DNA of 64,000 nucleotides from Omphalotus guepiniiformis (Eukaryota; Basidiomycota; Agaricomycetes; Agaricales; Omphalotaceae): positions 930,001 to 994,000 of the forward strand of contig JAQOOI010000016.1 of NCBI GenBank assembly GCA_028554645.1. The letters run 5' to 3'. The notes under the pieces were generated by a model. It had not been told where the DNA came from and ran no database searches. It worked only from the letters and a program-made list of their open reading frames with translations. Shown in pieces: positions 1 through 10,500 of this stretch (position 1 is its first letter; every line of letters begins with the position of its first letter). The position numbers were made by a program, and so were the translations under genes.

Positions 1-2
1 AT

Positions 3-98
3 CCTCTCCTTGAGGTGAAGATGAGAGAACGTGGGGAACGTGAGAAGAGAGAAGAGGCAGAGGCTAAGGCTGCTAAGAAGGGTGGTAAAGCTCAGTGA
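3..98 (+). CDS. 3' end of an unidentified gene (partial)
   Basis: The frame is open from the window edge to a TGA at 96-98 and encodes about 31 residues dominated by Lys, Glu, Arg and Ala, ending in AKKGGKAQ. The charged tail suggests the C-terminus of a basic, perhaps ribosome- or RNA-associated, protein, but nothing allows a family call. The gene body lies left of the window. Confidence 0.5.
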   Translation, partial: PLLEVKMRERGEREKREEAEAKAAKKGGKAQ

Positions 99-432
99 AA
101 GTGAGGTAAATTGTATTCATCCTAGAATGTTTCTTTTGGAGAAAGGGCGTAAAATGCGTATTTAACGAAGTCGATCTGTAGAATTGGATGAGGGAAGAGA
201 GAGTGGAAAAAGTAGCTACAACATAACGTCTACTTAACGACCCTTTACATGTTATTTGCTTTTCTAACTAATACCCAGTCTGTTTTGTATATATCACAAT
301 ATTTGCTTTTCGGAGTCTTGCTGTGAATGTTCCACTCAGGTTTGTTTGACTGCTTCACTAGGTCATTATTGTTCCTAAATCCAACCTGAATTCGTCATTC
401 AACCTCTACTCGACTACATTATCACCATTGCT
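99..432. other. Intergenic, no gene seen
   Basis: This convergent spacer lies between the plus-strand gene tail ending at 98 and the minus-strand YIF1 gene whose stop is at 433. It is AT-rich and presumably holds both 3' UTRs. I see no repeat or RNA gene in it. Confidence 0.5.
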
Positions 433-1681
433 TTACACCCTAACCAAGAACAACATATAAGCAAACTGACAACCAGCCTCGATCAGCAAGAAACTGATTC
501 TTCTCCTCCTGAGTCCCGGACTGATCGTTGCTGTCGAGTTTGTGTTGAGGGCTGCAGCGGGGTCGGGAAGTACGAGGGACCGGAGAGAGCGAAGAAGGAA
601 GAGCCCGTTGGCGAAGAAGAAGTAGAAGAAGACGATGTAGTAGAGTGCGCCGGAGAGGTAGAGGTAGGAGGAGATTATAGTGAGGATTACGCTGGTGGCC
701 AAGTTAGAACAGGGCGAGTAGGATGAGGGGAAGGAAGAGCTCACCCGACGAATTTGTAGCCCGAGTAAGCGATTATGTCGACTGCTTGGGAGCTTGCTTG
801 GACGTTGAGGAGGTAGCAGCCGATGTAGACGAACAGAAAATCGACAAAGACAACGCCTAGTGCGGATGAAGCGGATTCACCTAGAACCTAAACGTATTCT
901 GTTTCTTAGAAAACGCGTAAACGATGAGTGCTTTTGGATTAAGACATACCTTTGGATGAAATCTCGCGTGTAGACCTGAATGGAAGGCGGCGATGAGGAT
1001 ATACGTTACGAATGCCATGACTGCGGAAGTAAAATCAGTGTTTAGTCGTATGCAAGGTTGATTTTCTGCACGCACGAGGGATGTACAAGTCGGGACTGTT
1101 GATGTCGTCTCTAGGATCCTGATACTCCGTTTGTCCTTGCTCTGAGCGGCGGACACGTCGTGACCATGACTTGTGCGTCCACGGAAATACGACCAACTTG
1201 AGTTTATGAATCACATACGAGTTTGAGACATTAAAATGGTGTTTGATACTCGTTAGAGGTATTATTCCACCAAACTACGACGATATGAGTCAACAAGTGT
1301 ATAACCTGCAAGTAAATCTCGTGTACAACTCACGTTTTTCTGCACATACTCCTGTCCAGCGGCAACAGCGCTACTCCCTAGCTGCATACCGAACTGAGCT
1401 GTGGCATCGTTCATTCCCCAGGCCGCAAAATCAGGTTGGGGCACGAAAGAAGGCTGCTGAGTCGGAGGCGGTGGGTGCAGCTGAGAATTGTGCTGGAAGG
1501 GAGAAGTCATGTATGCTGGGACATTTTGTGGTTGTTGCTGCTGATGCTGATGCTGATGCTGGGGACCAGGAGAAGAGGAATATCGTTGATATGAGTGAGG
1601 AGATGAAGGAGTAGAAGGAGGCTCTGGGATGTAAGCCGGGTGGGTTGGCACTGGATGGCGAAGAGGTGGAGGAGAGGACAT
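433..1681 (-). CDS. YIF1: YIF1 family ER-Golgi transport protein
   Basis: YIF1 is a multi-spanning membrane protein of ER-Golgi vesicles that works with YIP1 and Rab GTPases. Five exons (1334-1681, 1076-1274, 950-1020, 745-887, 433-691) join with GT-AG introns of 53-62 bases into 339 residues. A Pro/Gln-rich cytosolic N-terminus with a His-Gln run precedes the family motif GMNDATAQFGMQLG near residue 85. KHHFNVSNSYVIHKL, DLYIPLMAFVTY and AYSGYKFVG follow, and the C-terminal half has about four or five hydrophobic spans. An in-frame ATG at 1708 would add nine residues. I chose 1681 because it starts the conserved Ser/Pro-rich tail and keeps the telomere-like promoter motifs outside the coding sequence. 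The gene is divergent from the methyltransferase at 1800. Confidence 0.93.
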
Positions 1682-1799
1682 GTTTAACCCTAACCCGACA
1701 ACTGACACGACACGCTATTAATAAACCCTAACCCGAGCCACGTAGTAAGTATAATAAATTAAATTCGTCGTCTAATTTTTTCTTCCTTAGGACTACACG
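1682..1799. promoter_or_regulatory. Bidirectional promoter with two telobox-like motifs
   Basis: The 118-bp spacer separates the start codons of YIF1 (minus) and the methyltransferase (plus). It holds two identical 13-mers, AACCCTAACCCGA, at 1686-1698 and 1724-1736. The core equals two units of the TTAGGG telomere repeat on the other strand. In other fungi, Tbf1/Teb1-type Myb factors bind such sites in promoters; use here is inferred. Before the methyltransferase ATG there is a pyrimidine-rich stretch ending TTCCTTAG, which could also be a 3' splice site of a 5' UTR intron. Confidence 0.5.
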
Positions 1800-3490
1800 A
1801 TGTCGACGGTCAAGGTGACCTCTTACCCAGCCATAAAAAATGCACCTCTCGTGGGTCTCGTAGAGGGCAATGGCTCTTTCAACAACATTCATCTTGCCGC
1901 TCTCGTCCTCTTTGTTCCATGGCTCGTGAAACGTCTGTTACCCCTGGTTAACCGCGGAGGGTTCAAGACGTATCTCTTTATTCTCATATTGACTGGTCTT
2001 CCGACCACTGTCGCGTATTGGACCCTCATGAGCCAGTTTGGTTCAAGAAAGAACGAAAAGGTTCAGTTGCCGGGAAAGGACATTGAAGAATACATTACTA
2101 TTAAAGACCCTGAGCTCAAGAAGAGCTACCAGCGCAAGGAAAAGATACCCATGCAGGTCTTTCATGATGCTTTCTTTGAGGGCAAGGTCGACTTCAATGG
2201 TACGAGCGCGTTTGACACGTCTTAACAGTATACTAACCATTCTTTATTTTTAGGGGACGTTCTCGAAATAATGGAACAGCGCCACGACTGGGCACGGTTC
2301 AATATGACATTGGAGCTCTTCAAATATGTCTTCACCGTCCTCATCCCAGACGTCATCACCCACTCTCGTTCTCAAGATGAGGACCAAGTCCGGGATCACT
2401 ATGACCGAGGGAACGACTTCTACTCTTGGTTCCTCGGCCCGCGTATGATCTATACCTCAGGTGTCATCCTCCACCCAGAGGAGAAAGAGACCCTTGAGCA
2501 GCTGCAGGACAACAAACTCGCCGTTGTCTGCTCCAAGCTCGAACTCAAGCCCACCGACAGGCTTCTAGACATTGGCTGCGGCTGGGGAACTCTGACTACC
2601 TACGCTGCCAAGAACTTTGACTGCGACACGACAGGTGTCACCCTTGCTCGCAACCAAGCCATGTTCGGCAACGACCGGATAAAAGCAAACGGTGTATCGG
2701 AAGACAAAGCCCGAATTCTCTGCTGCGATTTCCGTGATATCGCGGAGAATGTAGAGAATAAGGGCAAGTATACAAAGATTGTTGCGCTTGAGATGGCGGA
2801 GCATGTCGGTATTAGGCGGTATCAGACTTTCTTGAAGCAGGTTTACGACCTCCTCGACGACGACGGTCTCTTTGTCCTGCAAGTTGCTGGAATTAGGCAG
2901 TGCTGGCAGTATGAGGATTTGATTTGGGGCCTTTTCATGAACAAGTACATTTTCCCTGGCGCTGATGCTAGCTGCTCACTCGGTTGGGTTATTAATCAGG
3001 TACTTTCTTCTATCCCCTATCCTTTGCTTACATGCTGACTTGTGCGTTAGCTTCAAAGCGCCAACTTTGAAGTAAAGAACATTGACGTTCTCGGCGTACA
3101 CTACTCGGCTACACTTCATCGTTGGTATGAGAACTGGGTATCCCACAAAGACGAGGTCATTGCCACGTACGGCGACAGATGGTACAGACTTTGGGTGTTC
3201 TTCCTCGCTTATAGTGTCATCATTAGCAGGTGGGTCGCTACCTTCCTCTTTGCTTCTCACATACCTGAGGCTGACACGTTCCTCTTTCAAATCTTATAGA
3301 CAAGGCAGTTTCTCCGTCTTCCAAATTACGATCCACAAGAACCTTAATGCGTTCCACCGTATTGGGCTGGTCGACAGCCACGCTTCGATTCACGTCAAGA
3401 TGGACAAGGAGCCTTCGTATGTCCCATCTTTCACCTTACTCGAGCCTTCTAAGACTAAGTTAAACCGCCGTTTCTAGGCTCGTGGAGTAA
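1800..3490 (+). CDS. Sphingolipid C9-methyltransferase
   Basis: The enzyme transfers a methyl group from S-adenosylmethionine to C9 of the sphingoid base of fungal glucosylceramides, at ER/Golgi membranes. Exons 1800-2199, 2254-2999, 3051-3229, 3300-3416 and 3478-3490 join in frame to 484 residues, ending in the tiny exon coding LVE. Two hydrophobic segments lie near residues 28-45 and 58-78. The cyclopropane-fatty-acid-synthase-like domain follows, with YDRGNDFYSWFLG, YTSGV, the SAM-binding motif DIGCGWGTL (about residue 255) and EMAEHVG. These are hallmarks of the family. The alternative name for close relatives is cyclopropane-fatty-acyl-phospholipid synthase, but the paired N-terminal membrane spans favour the sphingolipid enzyme. 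Confidence 0.9.
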
Positions 3491-3782
3491 TTTGTCCCTC
3501 TTTCGATGAATTGGAAGCCTAAAGAGGGCGGAGGTTTTGAATACCCTCTAGGCATTGAGCCTGGAACTCACACAATGGCGAATTCCCCTCACGTATATAT
3601 ATTTACGAAAATTACGATACGTATATACTTCTGGTTGAATTCATGAGCCTAATGAAATGGTTGAAAACCTTTGTGCTCGAGTAGCTCAACGCGCTGTGTA
3701 GTTGGGTTAGACGAAGTATTAATTGTGACAGCTTGTACAACACGGGCTATAATCAAAGAGACCACCTGGCCAGTCAGCCAAT

Positions 3783-4557
3783 CTACTGACTAAGAATCGT
3801 ACGAACAAACGATTCATAATTCACATTTCCATCCCTAATACAAGAAGATGAATATGAGAAGGGAGAAAGTGAATGGGTGAGTATGAAATGAGGACTTACG
3901 CGCCAATTTGGACCCCCTTCAATAGCTCATCGACTTCTTCGTCTGTCATCTTCTCTCCTAGCTGTGTAAGTACATATCGTAGTTCACCAGCGCCGATGAA
4001 CCCGTTGCCCTCTTTATCGAATACTTGGAAACCGCGGATGAATTCCTCTGGATCACGATGATGGAATCAGCTTTCCGAGCGTAATAACACGAAGAATACA
4101 TGACAAACCTGGTGTACCAGCCGGCTTGAAACCATCAGGCCGATTGAGGATCTGTAAGAAAGTGCTATATTCCACTGCAAGACGAAAGGAATCCCATCAA
4201 AACGCGTCACGACGCCAAAGCGTACAGATCAGAGACGTACCTTCTTTTGGAGCACTAGCCACGATCTCTGCGACCTCTGCTTGCGTAGGATTCTGACCTA
4301 ACGCCCTGAGGAGTTCTCCTAACGTCTCTCTCGGTACCTTCCCCGTACCCTTCTTGTCAAACAATGCGAAAGCCTCTTTGTATTCTGTCATGGGTGAGGA
4401 CAAGTCAGGATCAGATATCGTCTAGGCGGAAAGTCAAGACCCGTTCCCGTTCCTTGTAAACAAGAAACGAGACGAAGGAGTGGGATAGCTAACCTGCGTT
4501 ATCGCTCTACGGATAGTTCAGTATAGCAAATAGCTGAATTGAATGAGGACTTACCAT
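3783..4557 (-). CDS. cdc4: Cdc4/Mlc1-type myosin essential light chain
   Basis: This EF-hand protein binds the IQ motifs of type II and V myosins and is needed for the contractile ring. Six exons (4555-4557, 4494-4506, 4241-4384, 4109-4174, 3900-4047, 3783-3834) join in frame to 141 residues, as far as I recall the same length as fission yeast Cdc4. Exon 1 is only the ATG and exon 2 only 13 bases. Together they give [20 protein letters not shown]. Later motifs are [34 protein letters not shown] and [18 protein letters not shown]. The EF-hand loops lack most calcium ligands, which is usual for this subfamily. A gene finder could easily miss the first two exons and start at an internal Met. Confidence 0.9.
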
Positions 4558-5087
4558 TATGTAGAAACGTTAAAGAGGGCGTGAAACGGTGTAGCTAAGA
4601 GCCAGGACAAGAAGTGAGGACAAGAAGTGAGTACTTAGTGGATGGTGAAAGGGGAAGAGAGAGATGAATATGGTTTGTTAGGATAACACGCTATTGGCTC
4701 CGAGTCTGTTATATATAGCAATACATGTTATGCTTCCTTTCTGATTCAACCGCCTTTGGTATCGAGTTAGAATGTGGGACACCTCACATACCTGCATTGT
4801 GAGTGATGGCCTTAGCAGGCGTTATGTTTTTGGCTCACTTTTTGCCCTGATTAAACATTCAAACAGCTAAGGATAGCTGCATCTTTGTCATATTCTCCAG
4901 CTCAGTGGTACCCGCTACTTAGATCTTACTGTGCTTCGAGGTGATAGCACTTCATTGATTTTATCACCCAGGTATGTCCTGGTGTAGTCCGATAAGAATC
5001 AAGGTAACAAAGCAAATACCGAAGCTTGAAAGGCCACACTGAATTGCAGAACTACTTATTCTACGAGTAGCAAAGCGGGTTCCTCAA
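4558..5087. other. Intergenic, no gene seen
   Basis: This 530-bp stretch lies upstream of the light-chain gene and downstream of the secreted protein. Near 4605 a 14-base unit (GGACAAGAAGTGAG) is repeated twice. Nothing else is recognisable. Confidence 0.4.
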
Positions 5088-5817
5088 TTAGCTTGGAAGG
5101 CCAGAAGTTGCCCAGTTACCATTGTTTCTGACAGCCTCAGTGAGCGTGTTTGGAGCTCCTGCACTGATAAAGCCGACCCTCAAGGCGCGCGACGGGGAAT
5201 CACTTCCCATGGCATACAAGAGATCGCTTCCATCGGCCGCAGTCAACCCTTCGTTCGTGATACATTGGGTGCAAGAGGTCCCTCCCTGGATACCGTCAGA
5301 CGGTTTCTCTGGTACAATGTACTCGCTAACGACGCGGTCCTTGGACAAGAAGAACACATGAGACTACACAAGAAGGTTAGAGCGCTTCCCGACGTGTTTC
5401 GTAGTTAACATTTCACACCTGCTTGCTTTCTGTAGACGATAGACCTGCAGCAGCGATTGGGGTTTGCCACAGTACCTCACTGGCTGGCACAATGACAAGA
5501 TCTTCAAAGTTTGACCCGCATTGAGTATTGCTGGTCGAGCCAGTGGTGAATGGGCCGCTGACGCAGGTTTGGACAATGTCCCCGTTGCTGTTCTGGGAGA
5601 AGATGCGGGTTCCTCCACTGCCGGGAGTCTGATCGGCAGCAGCATTCCCAATAGCGCTAAAAGCAACTACGTTGGCCGCGGCGGGAGCTGCTGATACTGG
5701 ACCCGCGAGAAGTGGGGCAATGACCTAGATATTTGCATGTCAAGCAAAGAGAATGACGCGGATAAGTGAATAGCATCAACGTACGCAGGCCACCTTGATG
5801 AATTGTGTGCTCATCAT
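5088..5817 (-). CDS. Small secreted protein, possibly lectin-like
   Basis: Three exons (5785-5817, 5419-5724, 5088-5363) join with GT-AG introns into 204 residues. The start is a Met-Met pair (5817 or 5814). A classic signal peptide follows: short basic N-terminus, hydrophobic core around VACVIAPLLAG, and a likely cut after VSA. The mature part is rich in Gly, Ser, Asn and Thr and has short beta-like stretches (TRIFSQNSNGDIVQ, HVFFLSKDRVVSEYIV, ALRVGFISAGAP), plus an isolated CTQC pair. Several basidiomycete secreted proteins have this look, and the repeated pattern recalls blades of fucose-lectin propellers. That is only a resemblance. I assign no function. Confidence 0.72.
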
Positions 5818-5945
5818 GATTATTCTTAATAGATGCAAACTCGTTCGCGGCAATGCAGTTCAAAACTAGAAGTCTGAGGCCCTTTTATACCTTCTACATG
5901 GCCACTGACGAGCGACGACTACGGCGACCCTAGGCGTCTACTATA

Positions 5946-6142
5946 CACAAATAACTTCTTTGCACCATGTTCCATCTCCGACGATCTCGCCTATTCCAAA
6001 GGTCAGCACGTATGTTTGAGTTCAGTTCCAGATGTCACCACAAATAACTCACAAATAACTTCTTTGCACCATGTTCCATCTTCGACGATCTCGCCTATTC
6101 CAAAGGTCAGCACGTATGTTTGAGTTCAGTTCCAGATGTCAC
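5946..6142. repeat. 93-bp tandem duplication
   Basis: Bases 5946-6038 and 6050-6142 are the same 93-bp sequence with one visible C/T difference, separated by 11 bases that repeat the unit's own beginning. It lies upstream of the secreted-protein gene, so it may duplicate promoter sequence. No coding frame is evident. Confidence 0.9.
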
Positions 6143-6531
6143 TTAGCTTCGACTTGGAATAAATTTCGTAGTAGACCAAGAATAAGACTATGCATCACGC
6201 TTCCTGAACTCGGAAGGGCTCACGTCTCAATTGGCTGACGGATGTAATGAAGTCAGCGGAATGAAGTTTATGATTAGAATATTATACGGCTTGTAGCTGC
6301 ACATTTCTCATTTCTTCCAGCTAGACGCCCGTCATATCACACCTTCAATATCTGTCAAGGTATGTTACGGTGTAGCATAATATTTATTGCGCATGACAAT
6401 TTAATTTGCTTGCGAATGTTCTGATAGTTGACAATAGTGATGTAAAACAATCTGAAGCAAGTAGCACGCAGAAAGGGATACACGGAAAAATTTCTTGTAT
6501 GACTTCTAGTAATACACTTCCAGGTAACTAG

Positions 6532-7318
6532 CCGGAAAGTTAGACCGGTGACCGATCCCTCTGAGAGGTTTTGACTAAAGTCAGCTGCCAGAGGCAGAAC
6601 CTCGTCAGAGGGATCGGTTAAAACGGGTTTTGCCGAAGCAGGGGACAGAACTTGATCGAAAAGTATTACTAATTCTCCGCTTTAGGATATTCTCCCTTCG
6701 GGGATATGACCTAATGAAGTAATGCCATCAGAATGTCCAAACCGCACCGTCGTCTTCGCGCCGCTTGCTGCCATGATAAGCAGTGGCTACCTTCTGAGTT
6801 GTGGCTATCTTGCAAGTCTTCTCTATGTTGATACTAGTCGTGTCGAAAATGTACTTGTGCCAGCAGCTAATATAACAATTTCTTCGTTGCTCTTATCACC
6901 GACTGAGAATCCGAGTCAGCACAGATAGCTCGAGCATCTCTACATCATTCATGAGATTTTCAAGTGAAGGAAGTTGGAAGGAAGGCTTGCAGCATTGAGC
7001 CAGAGGACTTGATTGCAGCCCTGAGCAAGAGAATTCCAACGACTGAGGGGACAGATTGGTTTTATTCCATGAACGGTGGTACCGGGGTGGTACACTGTGT
7101 ATGTTCCACTTCACCGCCAAAATACTGATTAGATAGCGATTAGCTATGTATGGGTATATCTCCGAATGTACTTGTTCCTAATTGGGAGCTCGATCGATCA
7201 AGTTCTGTTCCCTGCCTCGGCAAAACCCGTTTTACCAAGCCCTATAGCTCGATTCTGCCCAGCAGTTGACTTGTCAAAAATCGAGTTGTAGGGATTGGTC
7301 ACCAGGCTACCGGAAAGT
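6532..7318. mobile_element. Non-autonomous Mutator-like element with structured ends
   Basis: A 769-bp element (6541-7309) is flanked by an exact 9-bp direct repeat, CCGGAAAGT (6532-6540 and 7310-7318). Its ends are imperfect inverted repeats of about 120 bp. They start TAGACCGGTGACCGATCCC on the left and, read from the other strand, TAGCCTGGTGACCAATCCC on the right. The inner parts share AAAACGGGTTTTGCCGA and CAGAACTTGATCGA. Long terminal inverted repeats with a 9-bp target duplication are the Mutator (MULE) pattern. No transposase frame is present; the longest ORF is 68 codons without any motif. Each arm can also fold on itself (see findings). Confidence 0.75.
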
Positions 7319-7544
7319 GAACCATACATCATTCGACATTATCATTATAGTACATCCATCCGCTTTAATTTACATGCACACTCAACACACGATTCTTTGA
7401 AAGTTTGAACACATGCGACGAATACGAAAGTTCCGATACTTTTTGCGACAAGAAGCTTGCAAGACGACAATTTGGACAATTAAGCGTTGAATTTTTACGC
7501 AGTTGTATACTGTGTGTCCCCAAAAGATGTAAGGTCAGAGGCTA

Positions 7545-10500
7545 CTATGCCGTTGGCAAGAAAGGGAAGTTGAAACGCACAGAGACAACCAAAGAAGCCG
7601 GGAATGGCGACAGCCCTCCGTGTGCATCGATGAAGATTTCTTCAGGCGCACCATTGATAGTTTCCGTAAATCTAGACACGCGCAAGATTCCAAATGTCAG
7701 CACACACACGCCGAGTTGCTTTGTAGTGACGAACCTGTTGAATTTTCCAGACTCCCCTGGTGCACGCTGAAGATTAGGCAAGGATAGAATGGTGGCCAAT
7801 ACAACTGGGGTGACGGCTTCGAAAAACTTGGCGGATAGCAGACTAGGTACAAGAACGTCATAAGTTAGACACAGTGGACGCGGAAAAAGGGGGAGATCAT
7901 CCACGCTTACCCATCTTCACCAATATTAAGAATTCCAGGGGCATCCTTAGGACGGTCGTTCTGCGTAGAAGATTAGTGAGAGGCACTGAGTGATAGGGAG
8001 AGCAGAATGACTTACGTTTGCGTCAATCAAGCTAACGAATACCCTCTCCCCAGCTTCGACCCTTTTCCCTCCGGGCCCGGGAATAATCACATCCTTCAAT
8101 GCAGTGCGGTATGTCCCAGAAACGGGTGGGTCAGCGACAAGCACTTTCTTGATAAGTTCTACTACTCTCTTTTTTGCTCCCTCTTCCATGCCCTCCTTCC
8201 CAAGATTCACGATCTCCTCTCGCTCTTTCTTCACATCCTCGCTGTCTCCGAGGTAGTAATCCACCACTAGTGCGACACTCTTTGCCCAGTGTGCTGCTGT
8301 GGGCACAACCTCGCAGAAGAGAGCAGCTGCGAGCTCGGAGTTGCTCTTACCATCAGCCTTAGCATGCAAAGATTTGAGGAAATCAGTATTCTGTCCCGAA
8401 AACATGTTCAGCATCTGGCTGGCTGTGTTTGCAATCTATAGACATATTCAGAATCAGGAAATCGAGAAACAGCAAAACAAGTGAAATTCGGTCGAAGCGA
8501 ATCGGACGACATACATAGGAAGACATTGTGTTCAATTTATCCGCAACACGTTTTTCGAAGAACCTGAAGAACTGAACGGAGTTCTGGCGAAGCTGCCAAT
8601 CGTTCTCGGGGGTAACATTGAGATACACATATCTGTTTGACAACCACGCAAATAAGTAAGTTCTTGAGGCTTTGGAGAGGTACAACAAGGAACTGACCGA
8701 CAAACATCCTCCATCATCGCCACATATTCAGCTTCGGAATAGCTTTCCTTCGACGACAATGGCAAGCATGCTAGTTCATTACACATCCAGCGCACCGGAA
8801 GCACTTTGATGACGTCGCTCACGATATCCAAGTATTTGGTACCTTGGGAAGAACCAACATGCTTGATGCTCTTCTCCTCAAAGAGAGCTTTAGTTGTCCG
8901 GTAAAAGTAAGCTGCCCACTGCGAGGTCTTTGCATCGATCAAACTTTCCGCCATGGTATGTGTTTTGGGTCAAAACGACATCATTGAGAACAGGAAATTT
9001 TACATACCATGGTATGCTCCGGAATCTGGCCCGATTTTCCAACGGAAACAACCGTAGCCAGGCGTCGAGCATATCCGCTTTCCCATACATGATCTTGTTT
9101 CTTATTCGTCCCAATCTCCAGCACATCCCGTGCACCCGCATAGCTCTTGACCACATATCCCTCGCCCTCGTTTCCGCTCAACCCTGGGTCGGCAGGTCTC
9201 GTCCACACGTACTCTTGTACACCCTGCTCTCCAATGCGCGCTTTCAATTCCTTCTTCAGGAAATCAGGTACCAGGAATGGGAAATGCGCGTAGGCTGAGC
9301 GTGCGGGGTAATACATGGGGAGGTGTCGGAATAGCAGTTTCGTGAGCATGCCGCCGAAGGATCCATCGGGATTGTTTTGACTTGGGTGGAGAGTAGTGGG
9401 ATATTGACAATCATAGTACCCCCATGTTGTGAGATTGAAAGCTGGAGAACGTCAAGTGGTAAGTGAGGCGAGGGGCGGCAAGGGCGGCACTACGTACGTG
9501 TGAAGTCGGTGGTCAAAAACCTATCTCCTCGAGTCAGAATCGCCGCATCAGGGAGGATTGCGCGAGAGATGGTGTATCCTGGACATAGCCCGGCACCAGG
9601 ACCAGGAGTTTTCGTTGCCTCAGCTTGCATACCGACATGAAGCTCAAGATTGTCGATGTGCTTGTAGAGCGAACGGGCAGCAGCCTAGAAGAATAAATTA
9701 TTGCATTTCAATCAGCATATATATTCAGCATCAGCTGCTCACAGCTATCTCTTTGTCGGGATTCCATTCTTCAAATGTGCTGTACGCTTCTAAGCCGATG
9801 AATTTTCGAAATTCGTTCAACTGCAACCGTACCTCAGCAGATCGTCAGAGAAAGAATGGGGTAGTTACAACGCACCGAGCATGCGCCCCATCCTCTTGCG
9901 TGCTCAATTCCGAGAATCTCAATCACACGAAGGACCTCAGGGATACGGCGTGCACCAAAGGAAGCAGCGCTGTAAGAGGTTGCATCCTGCAATAATTTGG
10001 CCAGGTCTGAGTCTGAGAATCTATGAGTCTCTGTCGAACGGGTCAATCTTAGCCACGACAGTGGTCAGTATAGATTACGGATTAAGATACATGAGAGCAC
10101 TTGCCCGCCGAAAGTCCATGTTCTGACGTCACCAGTCTGCCCCAGTGCCTTGCCGGCAGCAGCAAAGAACGTCTGCGGGTCCAACTGGTCAAAAGGAAGA
10201 TCTTCCTTTCCGATGGACTTGAGCGCGTCCCGGAACATTTGTTCGGTCCACTCAGTGTCCTGACGGGACAGGGCTGCGTGCCATCTGTCGCAATGATCTA
10301 GCTCACTGAAAAGGGATGTTCAAGAATACATACCTGTACAACAAGTTGAATTCAAGGGACACAACGTTTCCTTCACCACGCGGAACCCAGGCGTGACTGA
10401 GCTGACGCACTTCAGCAAGAGGGTCGAGACGCCAGGTGCGTCCATCACGGGCTTGTCCGAGAACAGTGCCGATATAATCTGCAAAGAAGATGTGTTATGG

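Noticed and set aside
9558..9995. Plus-strand ORFs of 60-145 codons across the dioxygenase gene, e.g. 9558-9995
   Set aside because: They are antisense shadows of the well-supported minus-strand exons.
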